The notes under the pieces are model-generated. The model was not told the DNA's origin and did not search any database. It saw only the letters and a program-made list of their open reading frames with translations. A stretch of 64,000 bases of DNA, from the NCBI GenBank assembly GCA_036365145.1, contig JAEOAD010001365.1, positions 642,501-706,500 on the forward strand, read 5' to 3'. The translations under genes and the position numbers were made by a program. Shown one piece after another: positions 12,331 to 23,327 of this stretch. Positions within the stretch are counted from its first letter, which is position 1. Every line of letters starts with the position of its first letter. The DNA is from Orientallactaga sibirica (taxonomy: Eukaryota > Chordata > Mammalia > Rodentia > Dipodidae).

Positions 12331-12714
12331 CGGTTCCTCCGAGTGGAATTCGGCCTCGTCCTCCCAGCGTCTTTCTCTTGTGCTGAACCTTGAGCTGGGA
12401 GCCACACGCTTCTTGGAAACCTCCTCGCTTTATTTAGCCTTCCTCTGGAACTAAGGAATATTGTCCCTTCAAAATTCAGCGTTGACTGAACGCCGGCTTC
12501 ATGGCCAAGTGCTGGGGTTCCAGCAGTGGCTAACAAGCTAGAAGGTTGCCACCTTTCAGCTGGTTCCAGGCATCAGATAGGAGGAGCCCAGAGTATGATG
12601 CGGAAGCAAGGGAAGGGTGATTAGCAATGAAGTAGGGAAAGCCCAAGATTGACTGATCAGAGGTTAGTGAAGTGGAAAACCAAGGGATGATGGGAGACCA
12701 TACAGGTTCCCTGC

Positions 12715-13083
12715 TGTGGTCATTTGAATAGATGGCCCCCAATATGTTCAGTGTTTATTAGACTGTAGTTTGCATCTGCAGCCACCTGGCTGGAGGCAGT
12801 GTCACTGGGTGGATCTTAGGGTCCAGCCCTAACGTGTGATGGTGGGTTTGAGATTCCAAACTAAAGATATGTAAAGTGCGCCTAGCTGGAGTTCCTGAAG
12901 TGTGCTGTGCTATGTGGCTTTTGGTTTTCTCTCTCTCTCTTGCCTGGCCCTGTAAGAGCAGGCCAGCTTCTTCTGCCATTATTGGAACTTCCCCCTGGAT
13001 CTGTAAACATCAATAAATCCCTTCCTCCATAACTGTGCCTGGTCTGGAAGTTCATCTCAGCAAACTTGAAGCTGTCTGCTACA
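12715..13083 (+). mobile_element. Solo LTR, MaLR (class III) type
   Basis: A 369-bp element begins TGTGGTCATTTGAATAG and ends CTGCTACA. It is flanked by the 5-bp direct repeat CCTGC on both sides, the length usual for MaLR/ERVL LTRs. An AATAAA lies at about 13,011 near its 3' part. The opening resembles rodent MT-family LTRs as I remember them. No internal sequence follows, so it is a solo LTR. The exact subfamily was not determined. Confidence 0.6.
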
Positions 13084-13329
13084 CCTGCCAAATCAAGAGA
13101 GGTCCTGGGAGGGCTTTCTGGAAGAGGTGAGGGTCCCTGACAGCGACAACCCTCAACAGGGGCGTATAAGGAGCAGACTAAAACGTTGTGCCTGTGAAAG
13201 AATGCACACGCTGAGGTCCGAGAAAGATCATCCAGAGACTGGTAGACCTTCCTGGAGCCACTACAGCTTTCCTAGGATAGATACGAAGACAAATGTGTGT
13301 CAGCCAGCAGGGAAAAAAAGGCATCAGGA

Positions 13330-13463
13330 GAGGGGCGTGGTGGCGCACGCCTTTAATCCCAGCACTCTGGAGGCAGAGGTAGGAGGATCATTGTGAGTTC
13401 GAGGCCGCCCTGAGACTCCATAGTGAATTCCAGGTCAGCCTGAGCTAGAGTGTAACCCTATCT

Positions 13464-13498
<35 letters not shown>
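13330..13498 (+). repeat. B1-type SINE with target-site duplication
   Basis: Complete B1 with a long poly-A tail, flanked by aaaaaggcatcagga on both sides. Young insertion. Confidence 0.9.
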
Positions 13499-13503
<5 letters not shown>

Positions 13504-13706
13504 CAGGACTAGAAACGAAACTCCGGAGGGATGATCAGACCTGAGAGGGGGAAGCACCAAGAAAACGCCAAACTCAGCTGTTCAGGAAGGACTACTGGGG
13601 GAAGGAGCTATATCCAAACTTGATGGAAGGAGGGGGACAGGCATAGAAAACAGGCAGCAGGGTAATTAAAATAAACATTATCACTGAAAATAGTGCTATT
13701 ACTGCA

Positions 13707-16416
13707 AACAGGGCCTGGTGGTCCAAGCCTATGATTCCAACACTCTGGAGGCTAAAGCAGGAGAATCCAGCATGTCAGTTTAGGCTACATAATGACAGCC
13801 TGTTTTAGAAAACCAAAATCAGCTTTGATGGCACATACCTTTAATCCCAGCACTCGGGAGGCAGAGGTAAGAGGATGGCCCTGAGTTCAAGGCCACCCTG
13901 AGACTACATACTGAATTCCAGGTCAGCATGGGCTACAGTGAGACCCTACCTAGAAAAACCAAAGAAAAAATCAGAATCAGTGCTGGAGAGACAGCTCACT
14001 GGTTAAGGTGCTTGCCTGCAAAGCCTAGCGCCCTGAGTTCAATTCCCCAGTACACACATAAAACCAAATGCACAAAGTGACACAGACATCTGGAGTTTTC
14101 AGTGGCCAGAGGCCCTACTGGTACACGCCTTTAATCCTAGCACTCAGGAGGCAGAGGTAGGAGGATCACTGTGAGTTCGAGGCCAGCCTGAGACTACATA
14201 GTGTTTTCCAAGTAAGCCTGGGCTAAAGCAAGACCCTACCTTGAAAAAAACAAGAAAAAACCAAAAACAGAAAACCAAAATCAGAGCCAAGTGTGGTGGT
14301 GCACACCTGTAATCCCAGTACTGGGGAGTCAGAGGCAGGAGGATGAGAAGTCTAGGTGGATAGTTCAAGGCCAACCTGGACTACATGAAACTCTGTCTCA
14401 AAAGAAAAGAAGCCAGAAACCGGACTTGGTGGTGGTGTATGCCTTTAATCCCAGCACTCAGGGCAAAGGTAGGAAGATCACTATGAGTTTGTGATAGCCT
14501 GGGACTAGAGAGTGAGTTCCAGGTCAGCCTGGGTTAAACTGAGACCCTACTTCCAAAAAAGAAGAAAGAAAAAAAAAAGAAGAAAGCCGGGCGTGGTGGC
14601 GCACGCCTTTAATCCCAGCACTCGGGAGGCAGAGGTAGGAGGATCGCCGAGAGTTCGAGGCCACCCTGAGACTACATAGTTAATTCCAGGTCAGCCTGGA
14701 CCAGAGTGAGACCCTACCTCGCAAAACCAAAAAAAAAAAAAAAGAAAGGAAGGAAGAAAACGTTGGATGTGGTGGTGCACACCTTTGATCTCAGCAGTTG
14801 GGAGGCAGAGGTAGGAGATTGTCATGAGTTCCAGGCCACCCTGAAACTACATACTAAATTCCAGGTCAGCCTAAACTAGAGTGAGACCCTACCTCGAGAC
14901 ACACACACAAAAAAAAGGACGAGGGGTGGCTGGAGGGATGGCTTAACAGTTAAGGCACTTGCCTGCAAATCTCCAAAGGACCCAAGTTTGATTCCTCAGG
15001 ACCCACGTAAGCCAGATGCACAAGGTGGTATATACATCTGGAGTTCATTTGCTGAAGGCCCTGCTGGACCCATTCTCTCTATCTGCCTCTTTTTCTCTGT
15101 GTCAAATAAATAATTTTTTTCAAGCCAGCCAATCTGAAAGCTGGGCATGGTGGCACATGTCTTTAATCCCAGAACTCCAGAGGCAGAGAACCTCGAGACA
15201 CACACACAAAAAAAGGACGAGGGGTGGCTGGAGGGATGGCTTAACAGTTAAGGCACTTGCCTGCAAATCTCCAAAGGACCCAAGTTTGATTCCTCAGGAC
15301 CCACGTAAGCCAGATGCACAAGGTGGTATATACATCTGGAGTTCATTTGCTGAAGGCCCTGCTGGACCCATTCTCTCTCTATCTGCCTCTTTCTCTCTGT
15401 GTCAAATAAATAATTTTTTTCAAGCCAGCCAATCTGAAAGCTGGGCATGGTGGCACATGTCTTTAATCCCAGAACTCCAGAGGCAGAGATAGGAAAATCA
15501 CCTTGAGTTCAAGGCCACCCTGAGACTACACAGTGACTTCCAGGTCAGCCTGGACTAGAGTGAGACCCAAAAAAAAAAAAGCCAATCTGCTTATCTAAAT
15601 ATGTTTTTGTAGAAATTTAGAAATAGCTGGCAATAGTGATGCCACTCTATGAGCCTTAAGGATAATTAAAACTTTAACTTGTTCTAAGATTAATGAAACT
15701 TGAAAAAGTTAATAAATTGCATTAAAAAAACAATTAGGGGGCTGGAAGAATGGCTTAGCAGTTAAGGCATTTGCCTACAAAGCCAAAGGACCCAGGTTCG
15801 ATTCCCCAGGACCCACGTTAGCCAGATGCACAAGGGGGTACATGTATCTGGAGTTCGTTTGTAGTGGCTGGAGGCCCTGGTGTACCCATTCTTTCTCTCC
15901 CTCTCTGTCTGCCGCTTTCTCTGTCAAATAAATAAATAAAAATATTTTTAAAACAAAACAAAACATGGGCTGGAGAGATGGCTTAGCGGTTAAGGCGCCT
16001 GCCTGCTAAGCCTAAGAATGCTGGTTCCAATGTCCAGCGGTTCCAATCTCCAGGTCCCACGTTTAGCCAGATGCAAAGTGACGCAAGGGCGCAATGCCGC
16101 ACTTGACCACAAGGGGGCGCACACATCTGGATTTCGTTCTCAGCAGCTGAGAGACTGCTGGCGCGCCCATTTCTGTCTTCCTCTCCCTCTCTATCTCTCT
16201 CTGTCTCTCTCCAAATAAATAAAAAATAATTAAAAAAATTAAAAAAAAAACAAAACAAAAAACAATTAGGCCTGGAGAGATGGCTTAGGGGTTAAACACT
16301 TGCCTGTGAAGCCTATGGACCCCAGTCCGAGGCTTGATTTCCCAGTATTTCCCATGTAAGCCAGATGCACAAAGTGGCATATGTATCTGGAGTTCCTTTG
16401 CAGTGGCTGAAGGCCC

Positions 16417-16454
<38 letters not shown>

Positions 16455-16894
16455 GTTGCTCTCAAATAAATTAATTAATTAAAAAAAATAGAAGCCTGTT
16501 AATCCCAGCTCTTGGGAGACAGAGGTAGGATTGCTGTAAATTCGAGGCCAGCCTGGTACTGTTGAGTGAGTTCTAGGTCAGCCTGGGGTAGAGTGAGACC
16601 CTACCTGTACCTAACAACAACAACAAAAAAAAAAAAAAAAAAAAAAAAGAAAGAAAGAAAGAGGAAAAGAAAGAAAAAACAGGGCTGGAGAAATGGCTTA
16701 GTGGTTAAGGCATTTGCCTGCGAAGCCTAAGGACCCCAGTTCAATTCCCCAGGACCCATGTAAGCCAGATGCACAAGGGGCACATGTGTCTGGAGTTCAT
16801 TGCAGTGGCTGGAGACCCTGGAACACCCATTCTTTCTTTCTCTCTGCCTCTTCCTCTCTCTCTCTCAAATAGATAAATAAAATATTTTTTTTTT
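13707..16894 (+). repeat. SINE cluster F (about 15 elements, all plus)
   Basis: Old B1-like 13,707-13,816; B1 13,818-13,970; tRNA-type 13,979-14,119 (3' cut); B1 14,118-14,279 (5' cut); old B1-like 14,284-14,412; B1 14,420-14,583; B1 14,587-14,757; B1 14,763-14,918; tRNA-type 14,929-15,121 and its duplicate 15,228-15,421; B1 piece 15,138-15,189; B1 15,438-15,582; tRNA-type 15,738-15,954; long tRNA-type 15,966-16,262; tRNA-type 16,268-16,488; B1 16,490-16,680; tRNA-type 16,682-16,894. All share one orientation over 3.2 kb. Confidence 0.85.
14891..15488 (+). repeat. 299-bp tandem duplication
   Basis: Copy 1 is 14,891-15,189 and copy 2 is 15,190-15,488. Each runs from the A-rich tail of one B1-type SINE, through a complete tRNA-type SINE, into the first 50 bp of a second B1. 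The copies differ only in short CT and A runs. The second B1 continues normally after copy 2 (to about 15,582), while in copy 1 it is cut and joined to acctcgagaca, so the joint is at 15,189/15,190. Both breakpoints lie inside B1 elements. Confidence 0.9.
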
Positions 16895-17369
16895 TAAATC
16901 AGTTGGGCAATATTGGGTGACGGAAGAGAAAATAAAAAGAAACCCTTGGAATTGAATCGTGGAGAAAGGACTCACTGAGGCTGTAGCTTTGATGACTGAA
17001 GAATGACAAGGGAGAAATAGTTCAAGCAGTGAGAACAACAGATAACAAATGGCAAGAAAGACATCAGGATGTTCTAGAAGCCAGGGCCACTCCCGCTATT
17101 CAGTGTTCCCCTGGCATAATGCCTGAAAAACTTTAACTCAGCTATCAAGATGGTCTTTCCTCAAACAAAGTTTTAGTTCAACTCTTCTAGTCTTACAATT
17201 GAAGTTGTGTGCCTCAAGGACAGTACTCTGAATGTGAAGCCAAAGGTTCCCTCATGCACTTCAATCCCCACCCCTACTGCAAGGCCTATCCTGTACATGA
17301 AGATAGCAGAGTGGTGGGAGGCTGAGACTGGGCAGAAAACACAGGCTTCATTCATTCACTCCATCACTC

Positions 17370-18073
17370 AAGTAATCCCAGGTCTTGGAGAGGTTGAATT
17401 AGGAAGATCATGGTAAGTTCCAGACCAGACTGGGCTATATAGTGAGATGCTGTCTTTTTTTTTTTTTTTTGGGTGGGGGGGTTCAAAGTAGGGTCTCACT
17501 CTAGCCCAGGCTGACCTGGAATTCAGGGTGGCCTTGAACTCATGGAGATCCTCCTACCTCTGCCTCCCAAGTGCTGGGATTAAAGGTGTGAGCCACCATG
17601 CCCGGCTCCAGCTGTTTTTTTAAATATATTTTTTAAATATTTATTTTTATTTATTTATTTGAGAGAGATATAGAAATAGGCAGGTAGAAAGAGAGAGAAT
17701 GGGCCTACCAAGGCCTCCAGCCACTGCAAACAAACTCCAGATGCGAATGCCCCGTTGTGCATCTGGCTTACGTGGGTCCTGGGGAGTCGAACCTGGGTCC
17801 TTTGGCTTTGCAGGCAAGCGCCTTAGCCACTAAGCCATTTCTCCAGCCTGAGACCCTGTCTTTAAATGCTGAGCCAAGCCATCTTCCCATCCCTAAGCCC
17901 CTCCCCGCCCCCTGCTTTTTTTTTTTTTTTTTTTTTTTCAAAGTAGGGTCTCACTCCAGACCAGACTGGCCTGGAATTTATTCTAACCACAGCCTCAATC
18001 CCAGCCTCACTTTGAGCTCACAGCAGTCCTGCTACCTCAGCTGGCACTAAAAGTATCACCACCATGCCCAGCA
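17370..18073. repeat. SINE cluster G (4 elements)
   Basis: Old B1-like + 17,370-17,453; B1 - 17,455-17,607; tRNA-type - 17,618-17,849; diverged B1 - 17,919-18,073. Confidence 0.8.
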
Positions 18074-18151
18074 CTCTAATGATTTTTGGTGTGCATAGTA
18101 TGTGTGTGTGTACATGTGTATGCATGTGTATATACAGATGTACACTGGATA

Positions 18152-18847
18152 TGTTGGGCCTTGCTAGTAACAGGCTGGACCTGTGAGGAGGCTGGCCTGA
18201 ACTATTGGACATGGCCAGGGACCCTGGGCTGTGGGTTTGCAGCTGGCCCTATGTCAGGAAGTCCCTGGCTATGGTAATGGCCTTCCCTATGTTGTAGGTT
18301 GTAGTGTGCTGTCATCGCCCAGAGTGGGCAGAACTGGCGAGGCCCTCCCCCCAGACCCCAAAAGGCTCTGACCATTCCACAAGTCAGACTTTGCCCCCCA
18401 CAGTTCCTGACTTTGTGGCTAGCTGCCCAAGAGACCCTCATGTGGCTGAAGTCACTTAGCCTTCTCACCATCTCCACCCCCACACAGCTTTCTGTTAATC
18501 TCCTCTTCCGCCCTTGCCTTCCCCTATCCTTCCCCCATAGCTTTGAAGTTACTAGTCCTTCCGCTGTCTAGATAACAGCCCATCAACTATACATCCGATT
18601 GCCATATAGTCTGTATGTGCCATCTCAACCTTCCCCAAGTGTTTAAAAACCCACTCCCCTTTTGAATAAACGAGTGCTGTCCATTAGAAGGTCTCCCGGG
18701 TGCTCCTTGCCCGTCATGTTCTCGTCACACTCACCCACTGCTCCAGGAAGAACCCTGCTGCTTCCCTCCCAGCTCCTTTCTCCCTCACCCAGGACATCTG
18801 TGGCCAACGACCCCGGGGAAACGGGAATGGGAACGAAAAGACCCACA
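18152..18847 (+). mobile_element. Solo LTR of an endogenous retrovirus, probably class II (ERVK-like)
   Basis: A 696-bp block begins TGTTGGGCCTTG and ends AAAGACCCACA (TG...CA termini). It is bounded by the 6-bp direct repeat TGGATA (18,146-18,151 and 18,848-18,853), the length typical of class II ERVs. Inside are a TATA-like TTTAAAA at about 18,640 and AATAAA at 18,665, close together as in short-R LTRs. No gag, pol or env coding is present around it. It interrupts otherwise SINE-rich DNA. Class assignment rests on duplication length only. Confidence 0.65.
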
Positions 18848-18948
18848 TGGATACATCATGCAGAGGCCAAAGGAAAGTGCTGGAATCCTCAATTCCTCTA
18901 TTGCTTGCTCTTTTGCCCAAATTTATTTATATTTGTTTAGTTTTCTTT

Positions 18949-18951
18949 CCT

Positions 18952-18999
<48 letters not shown>

Positions 19000-19290
19000 T
19001 TTTTTTTTGGCTTTTCGACCTGGAATTCACTCTAGTGTCAGGGTGGCCTTGAACTCACGGCGGTCCTTCTACCCCTGCCTCCCGAGTGCTGGGATTAAAG
19101 GCATGCACCACCACACCCGGCTATCATTTGTTTAGTATTTTTGGTTTTTTGAGGTAGGGTCTCCCTCTAGCCCAGGCTGACCTGGAATTCACTATATAAT
19201 CTCAGGGTGGCCTTGAATTCATGGCGATCCTCCTATCTCTGCCTCCTGAATGCTGGGATTAAAAGCATGCACCACCACACCCGGCCTTTA

Positions 19291-19346
<56 letters not shown>

Positions 19347-19514
19347 TTTTTTTTTTTTTTTTTTTTGTGGTTTTCCAAGGCAGGGTTTCACTCTAGCTCG
19401 GGCTGACCTGGAATTCACCATGTAGTCTCAGGGTGACCTTGAACTCTCAGTGACCATCCTCCTACCTCTGCCTTCCCAGTGCTGGGATGAAAGGCATGGG
19501 CCACCATGCCCGGC

Positions 19515-19557
<43 letters not shown>

Positions 19558-20271
19558 TTATTTTAAGAGATAGGGAGAGAGAGAGAATGGGCGTGCCAGC
19601 GGCCTCAGCCACTGTGAATGAACTCCAGACACGTGCGCCCCCTTGTGGACAAGTGCGGCATTGTGCCCTTGCGTCATTTTTTGTGTCTGGCTAAATGTGG
19701 GACCTAGAGATTACAACCGGCATTCTTAGGTTTGGCAGGCAGGCTGGTGCCTTAACCGCCAATCCATCTCTCCAGCCCTTTATTGTTTTTTTTTTTTTTT
19801 TTTTGACGTAGGGTCTCGCTCTAGCCCAGGCTGACCTTGAATTCACTATGAAGTCTTAGGGTGGCTTTGAACTCACAGTGATCCTCCTACCTCTACTTCC
19901 CAAGAGTTGGAATTAAAGGTATACGCTACCATGCCTGGCTTGGTTGGATTTTTTTTTCAATTTTTTTATTATTTTATTTATTTTAAGAGAGAGACACAGA
20001 GAGACAGACAGAGGGAGAGGGAGACAGACAGAGATGGGCACGCCAGCAGTGTCTCAGCTGCTGAGAACGAAATCCAGATGCATGCATCCCCTTGTGGTCA
20101 AGTGCGGCATTGCGCCCTTGCGTCACTTTGCATCTGGCTAAACGTGGGACCTGGAGATTGGAACTGGGTTCTTAGGCTTAGGAGGCAGGCGCCTTAACCG
20201 CTAATCCATCTCTCCAGCCCTTGGTTGGATTTTTTCAAGATAGGGTCTCACTGTAGCCCAGGCTGATGTGG
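18949..20271 (-). repeat. SINE cluster H with pyrimidine microsatellites
   Basis: TTCT run 18,949-18,999; B1 18,999-19,123 (internal deletion); B1 19,138-19,286; CT/CTTT run 19,294-19,345; B1 19,344-19,515; TTTA run 19,516-19,560 leading into long tRNA-type 19,560-19,759; B1 19,781-19,941; long tRNA-type 19,950-20,220; B1 scrap 20,229-20,271. All are minus strand. Confidence 0.85.
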
Positions 20272-20387
20272 AAAAAATGAAAAAAGAAAAAACAAAACAA
20301 ACAAACAGAAGAAAAAGAAGGAAAGAAAGAGAGGGAGGTTGAAGGGAGAAAGAAGAAAGAAAAGGTTAGAAATATAGGAAGGAAGGA

Positions 20388-20980
20388 GCCAGGTGTGGTG
20401 GCACACTTTAATCCTAGACCCAGGAGGCAGAGGTAGGAGGACTGCCACGAGCTCAAGGCCACCCTGAGACTACCAAGTGAATTCCAGGTCAGCCTGGGCT
20501 AAAGCGAGACCTTACGTTGAAAAAAAAAGTAGGGAGGGGGCTGGAGAGATAGCTTAGCGGTTAAGCACTTGCCTGTGAAGCCTAAGGACCCCGGTTCAAG
20601 GCTCAATTCCCCAGTACCCACATAAGCCAGATGAACATGGTGGCGCATGCGTCTGGAGTTTGTTTGCAGTGGCTGTTGGCCCTGGTGCACCTATTCTCCC
20701 TTTCTCTCTGTCTCTCTCTCCCTTTTCTCTTTCTCTAATAAGTAAATAAATAAAAATAAAAACTTTAAAAAAAATTTAAAAAAAAGAGAAAGAAAAAGTA
20801 GGGAGGAGAAAGGTTAAAGGAAGAAAAAGGGCTGGAGAGATGGTTTAGCTGTTAAGGCATTTGTCTGCAAAGCCAAAGACCTTAGTTGGATTGCCCAGGA
20901 CTCACGTAAGCCAGATGCATAAGGTAGCACATGCGTCTGGAGTTTGTTTGCAGTGGCTGGAGGCCCTGGTGTGCCCATTC

Positions 20981-21037
<57 letters not shown>

Positions 21038-21116
21038 CTATCTCTGACTCTTTCTAACTCTCTCAAGTAAATAAGTAAATAAATGAAGAAAGAACAAGAA
21101 AAAAGAAGGAAAGAAA

Positions 21117-21150
<34 letters not shown>

Positions 21151-21345
21151 AAAGGAAAGGAAATGGCTGGGGAGATGGCTATGAGGTTAAAGACCCTTGC
21201 TTACAAAGCCTGGCAACCCAGGTTCGATTCCCCAGTACCCAGGAAAGCCAGGTAGACACACAAAGGTGTGCATACATCTGGAGTTCTTGCAGCAACAAGA
21301 GGCCCTGGTATACCCATTCTTTCAATCACTCTTTGCTCATGATGC
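20388..21345 (+). repeat. SINE cluster I with TATC and AAAG microsatellites
   Basis: B1 20,388-20,529; tRNA-type 20,538-20,785; tRNA-type 20,829-21,085 whose pyrimidine tail has become a TATC array (20,981-21,042); AAAG/GAAA array 21,090-21,163; tRNA-type 21,164-21,345 ending at the tRNA-Glu fragment. Confidence 0.85.
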
Positions 21346-21379
21346 CCCCTGGTGGTCTAGTGGTTAGGATTTGGTGCTC
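21346..21379 (+). pseudogene. Retroposed 5' half of tRNA-Glu
   Basis: These 34 bases match nucleotides 1-34 of vertebrate tRNA-Glu at 31 positions, including the A box (tggtctagtgg), and stop at the first anticodon base. It sits in the CT-rich tail of a tRNA-type SINE (21,164-21,345); the flanks share only an imperfect aatc/ctttgct duplication. The 3' half is missing, so this is a tRNA-half retrocopy and not a gene. The reverse strand of the 5' end, with the two upstream bases, reads CCACCAGGGGGC, a CTCF-like word. Confidence 0.7.
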
Positions 21380-21619
21380 AATCTTTGCTTGCAAATACAA
21401 ATATTTGAGAAGGAAAGAAACAAGGAATCGAGATGGTCTTGAGTTCCCTAGAGTCACACTTTCTCTCTCTTCTCTGTCTCTTTTGAAAGGGTAAAATGAA
21501 ATCAAAATTAGATAATATGTGTCTTAAACAATTCCAATATGTAGTGTTCTACATGCTTATGAAAACAAGAACATTAATTGCTCTAGTATTTATCTAGTTC
21601 TTATGTACATAAGAATTTC

Positions 21620-21760
21620 CTGCTGGATGAACCACGCTTTTAATCCCAGTACTTGGGAGGCAGAGGTAGGAGGATCACTGTGAGTTCAAGGCCATCCTGA
21701 GACTACAATAGTGAATTCCAGGTCAGTCTGAGCTAGAGTGAGACCCTACCTCAAAGAACC

Positions 21761-21791
<31 letters not shown>

Positions 21792-22605
21792 ATTTCCTGC
21801 AGGTTGTGGTGGAGCACACCTTTAATCACAGCATTTGGAAGACAAAGGTAGGAAGGAGGATTGCCATAAGTTCAAGGCCACCCTGAGACTACATAATGAA
21901 TTCCAGGTCAGCCTGGAGAGTCCTTACCTTAAAACAAACAAACAAACAAACAAACAAACAAACAAACAAACAAAGCCAAAGGAAGGGTAGGACTCCTTAC
22001 AACAAGCTCCTACAGACACAAAATGACCTGGATATCCATGACCTTGCAGTGTCTGACACTACTTACCCAAGACCATTACAATAGGAGGAAATTGTGATGA
22101 CATCAAAATAAAAAAGAGACTGATTGAGAGGGGGAAGAGGTACAAGGAAGCGTAGAGTTTCAGCCAGGCATGGTGGCCCACGCCTTTAATCCTAGCACTC
22201 AGGAGGCAGAGGTAGGAGGATCACCTTGAGATCAAGGCCACCCTGAGAATACAGACTGAATTCCAGGTTAGCCTGGGCTAGAGTGAGACCCTACCTAGGG
22301 AAAAAAAAAAAAAGAGTACAGTTTCAAAGGAGAAAGTGGGGAGACAGCGGGAATTACCATGGGTTATTGTCTGCAATTATGGAAGTTGTCAATAAAAAAA
22401 TTTTAATTTCCTGGGGCTGGAGAGATGGCTTAGTGGTTAATGCACTTGCCAGCAAAGCCAAAGGACCCAGGTTCAATTCCCCAATACACACGTACAGCCG
22501 GATGAACAAGGTGGTACATGCATCTGGAGTTTATTTGCAGTGACTAGAGGCCCTGGAGCATCATTCTCTTTCTCTCTCTCAAATAAATAAATAATAAAAC
22601 ATTAA
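21620..22605 (+). repeat. SINE cluster J (4 elements)
   Basis: B1 21,620-21,789 flanked by aagaatttcctgc on both sides; B1 21,799-21,935 with AAAC tail (to 21,973); B1 22,163-22,315; tRNA-type 22,414-22,605, whose 3' part begins the 1.28 kb duplication. Confidence 0.85.
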
Positions 22606-22865
22606 AAAATAGGCTGCATCGCCGGTCCTCCTGTGCCTCCCGCCCCACTTTTTATTTTGCAACTTGGAAGGCCTCTTTCTTTTGGATAGTGTCCAGTCTA
22701 GCATGCACCGAGCTGGGCGTGTGCAGGGGGCAGGGGCGTGGCTCGTCCCGGTCCTGGCCGATGAGCCGACTCAGAGAGATAACGGAACACAGGCTGCAAG
22801 TTGCCAGCGTCGCCAAGGAGAGTGTCCCAATCTTCACCTACGGCCTCGTCAACCTTGCTTTCCAG
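22606..22865. other. Unidentified GC-rich fragment, copy 1 (second copy at about 23,884-24,147)
   Basis: Between two SINEs lies a CpG-containing block of about 260 bp unlike its AT-rich surroundings. On the minus strand it has an open frame followed by a stop and an AATAAA (22,651-22,656), a layout that could be the 3' end of a retroposed mRNA. I do not recognise the peptide in any frame and found no target-site duplication. Confidence 0.3.
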
Positions 22866-23327
22866 GGCTGGAGAGATGGTTTAGCGTTTAGAGATGGTTA
22901 AGGCGTTTGCCTGTGAAGCCTAAGGACCCCAGTTTGATTCTCCAGGTCCCAGGTAAGCCAGATGCGTCTGGAGTTTTCTGGTGGTGCATGCGTCTGTTTG
23001 TTTGCAGTGGCTAGAGGCCCTGGTGCACCCATACTCTCTCTCTCTCTACCCCTCTCTCTGTCTCTAATAAATAAATAAACTTGATTTCCTGTCCTCCAAG
23101 AGCAGATGAAAAGCCAGGTGGTGTGGGGCACACCTTTAATCCCAGCACTCGAGAGGCAGAGGTAGGATTGCTGTGAATTCAAGGCCACCCTGAGACTGAG
23201 TGAAACCCTACCTCGGAAAACTTAAGAAAAAAAAAACAAAAACCTGAGACTACATAGTTAATTCCAGGTCAGCCTGGGCCAGAGTGAGACCCTACCTCAA
23301 AAAAAAAAAAAAAAAAAAAAAAAAAAA
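22866..23327 (+). repeat. SINEs inside duplication copy 1 (same set at about 24,149-24,597 in copy 2)
   Basis: tRNA-type 22,866-23,079 with an internal repeat of its opening box; B1 23,110-23,225, then the 3' half of another B1 23,245-23,327. Copy 2 keeps identical breakpoints. Confidence 0.85.

Noticed and set aside
20981..21042. Regular short repeats that might suggest a CRISPR array
   Set aside because: It is a simple TATC microsatellite with no spacers, in a eukaryotic genome.
22689..22901. A possible small gene in the duplicated GC-rich fragment
   Set aside because: The plus-strand frame runs straight into a SINE, and no frame resembles a known protein; kept only as an unidentified fragment.
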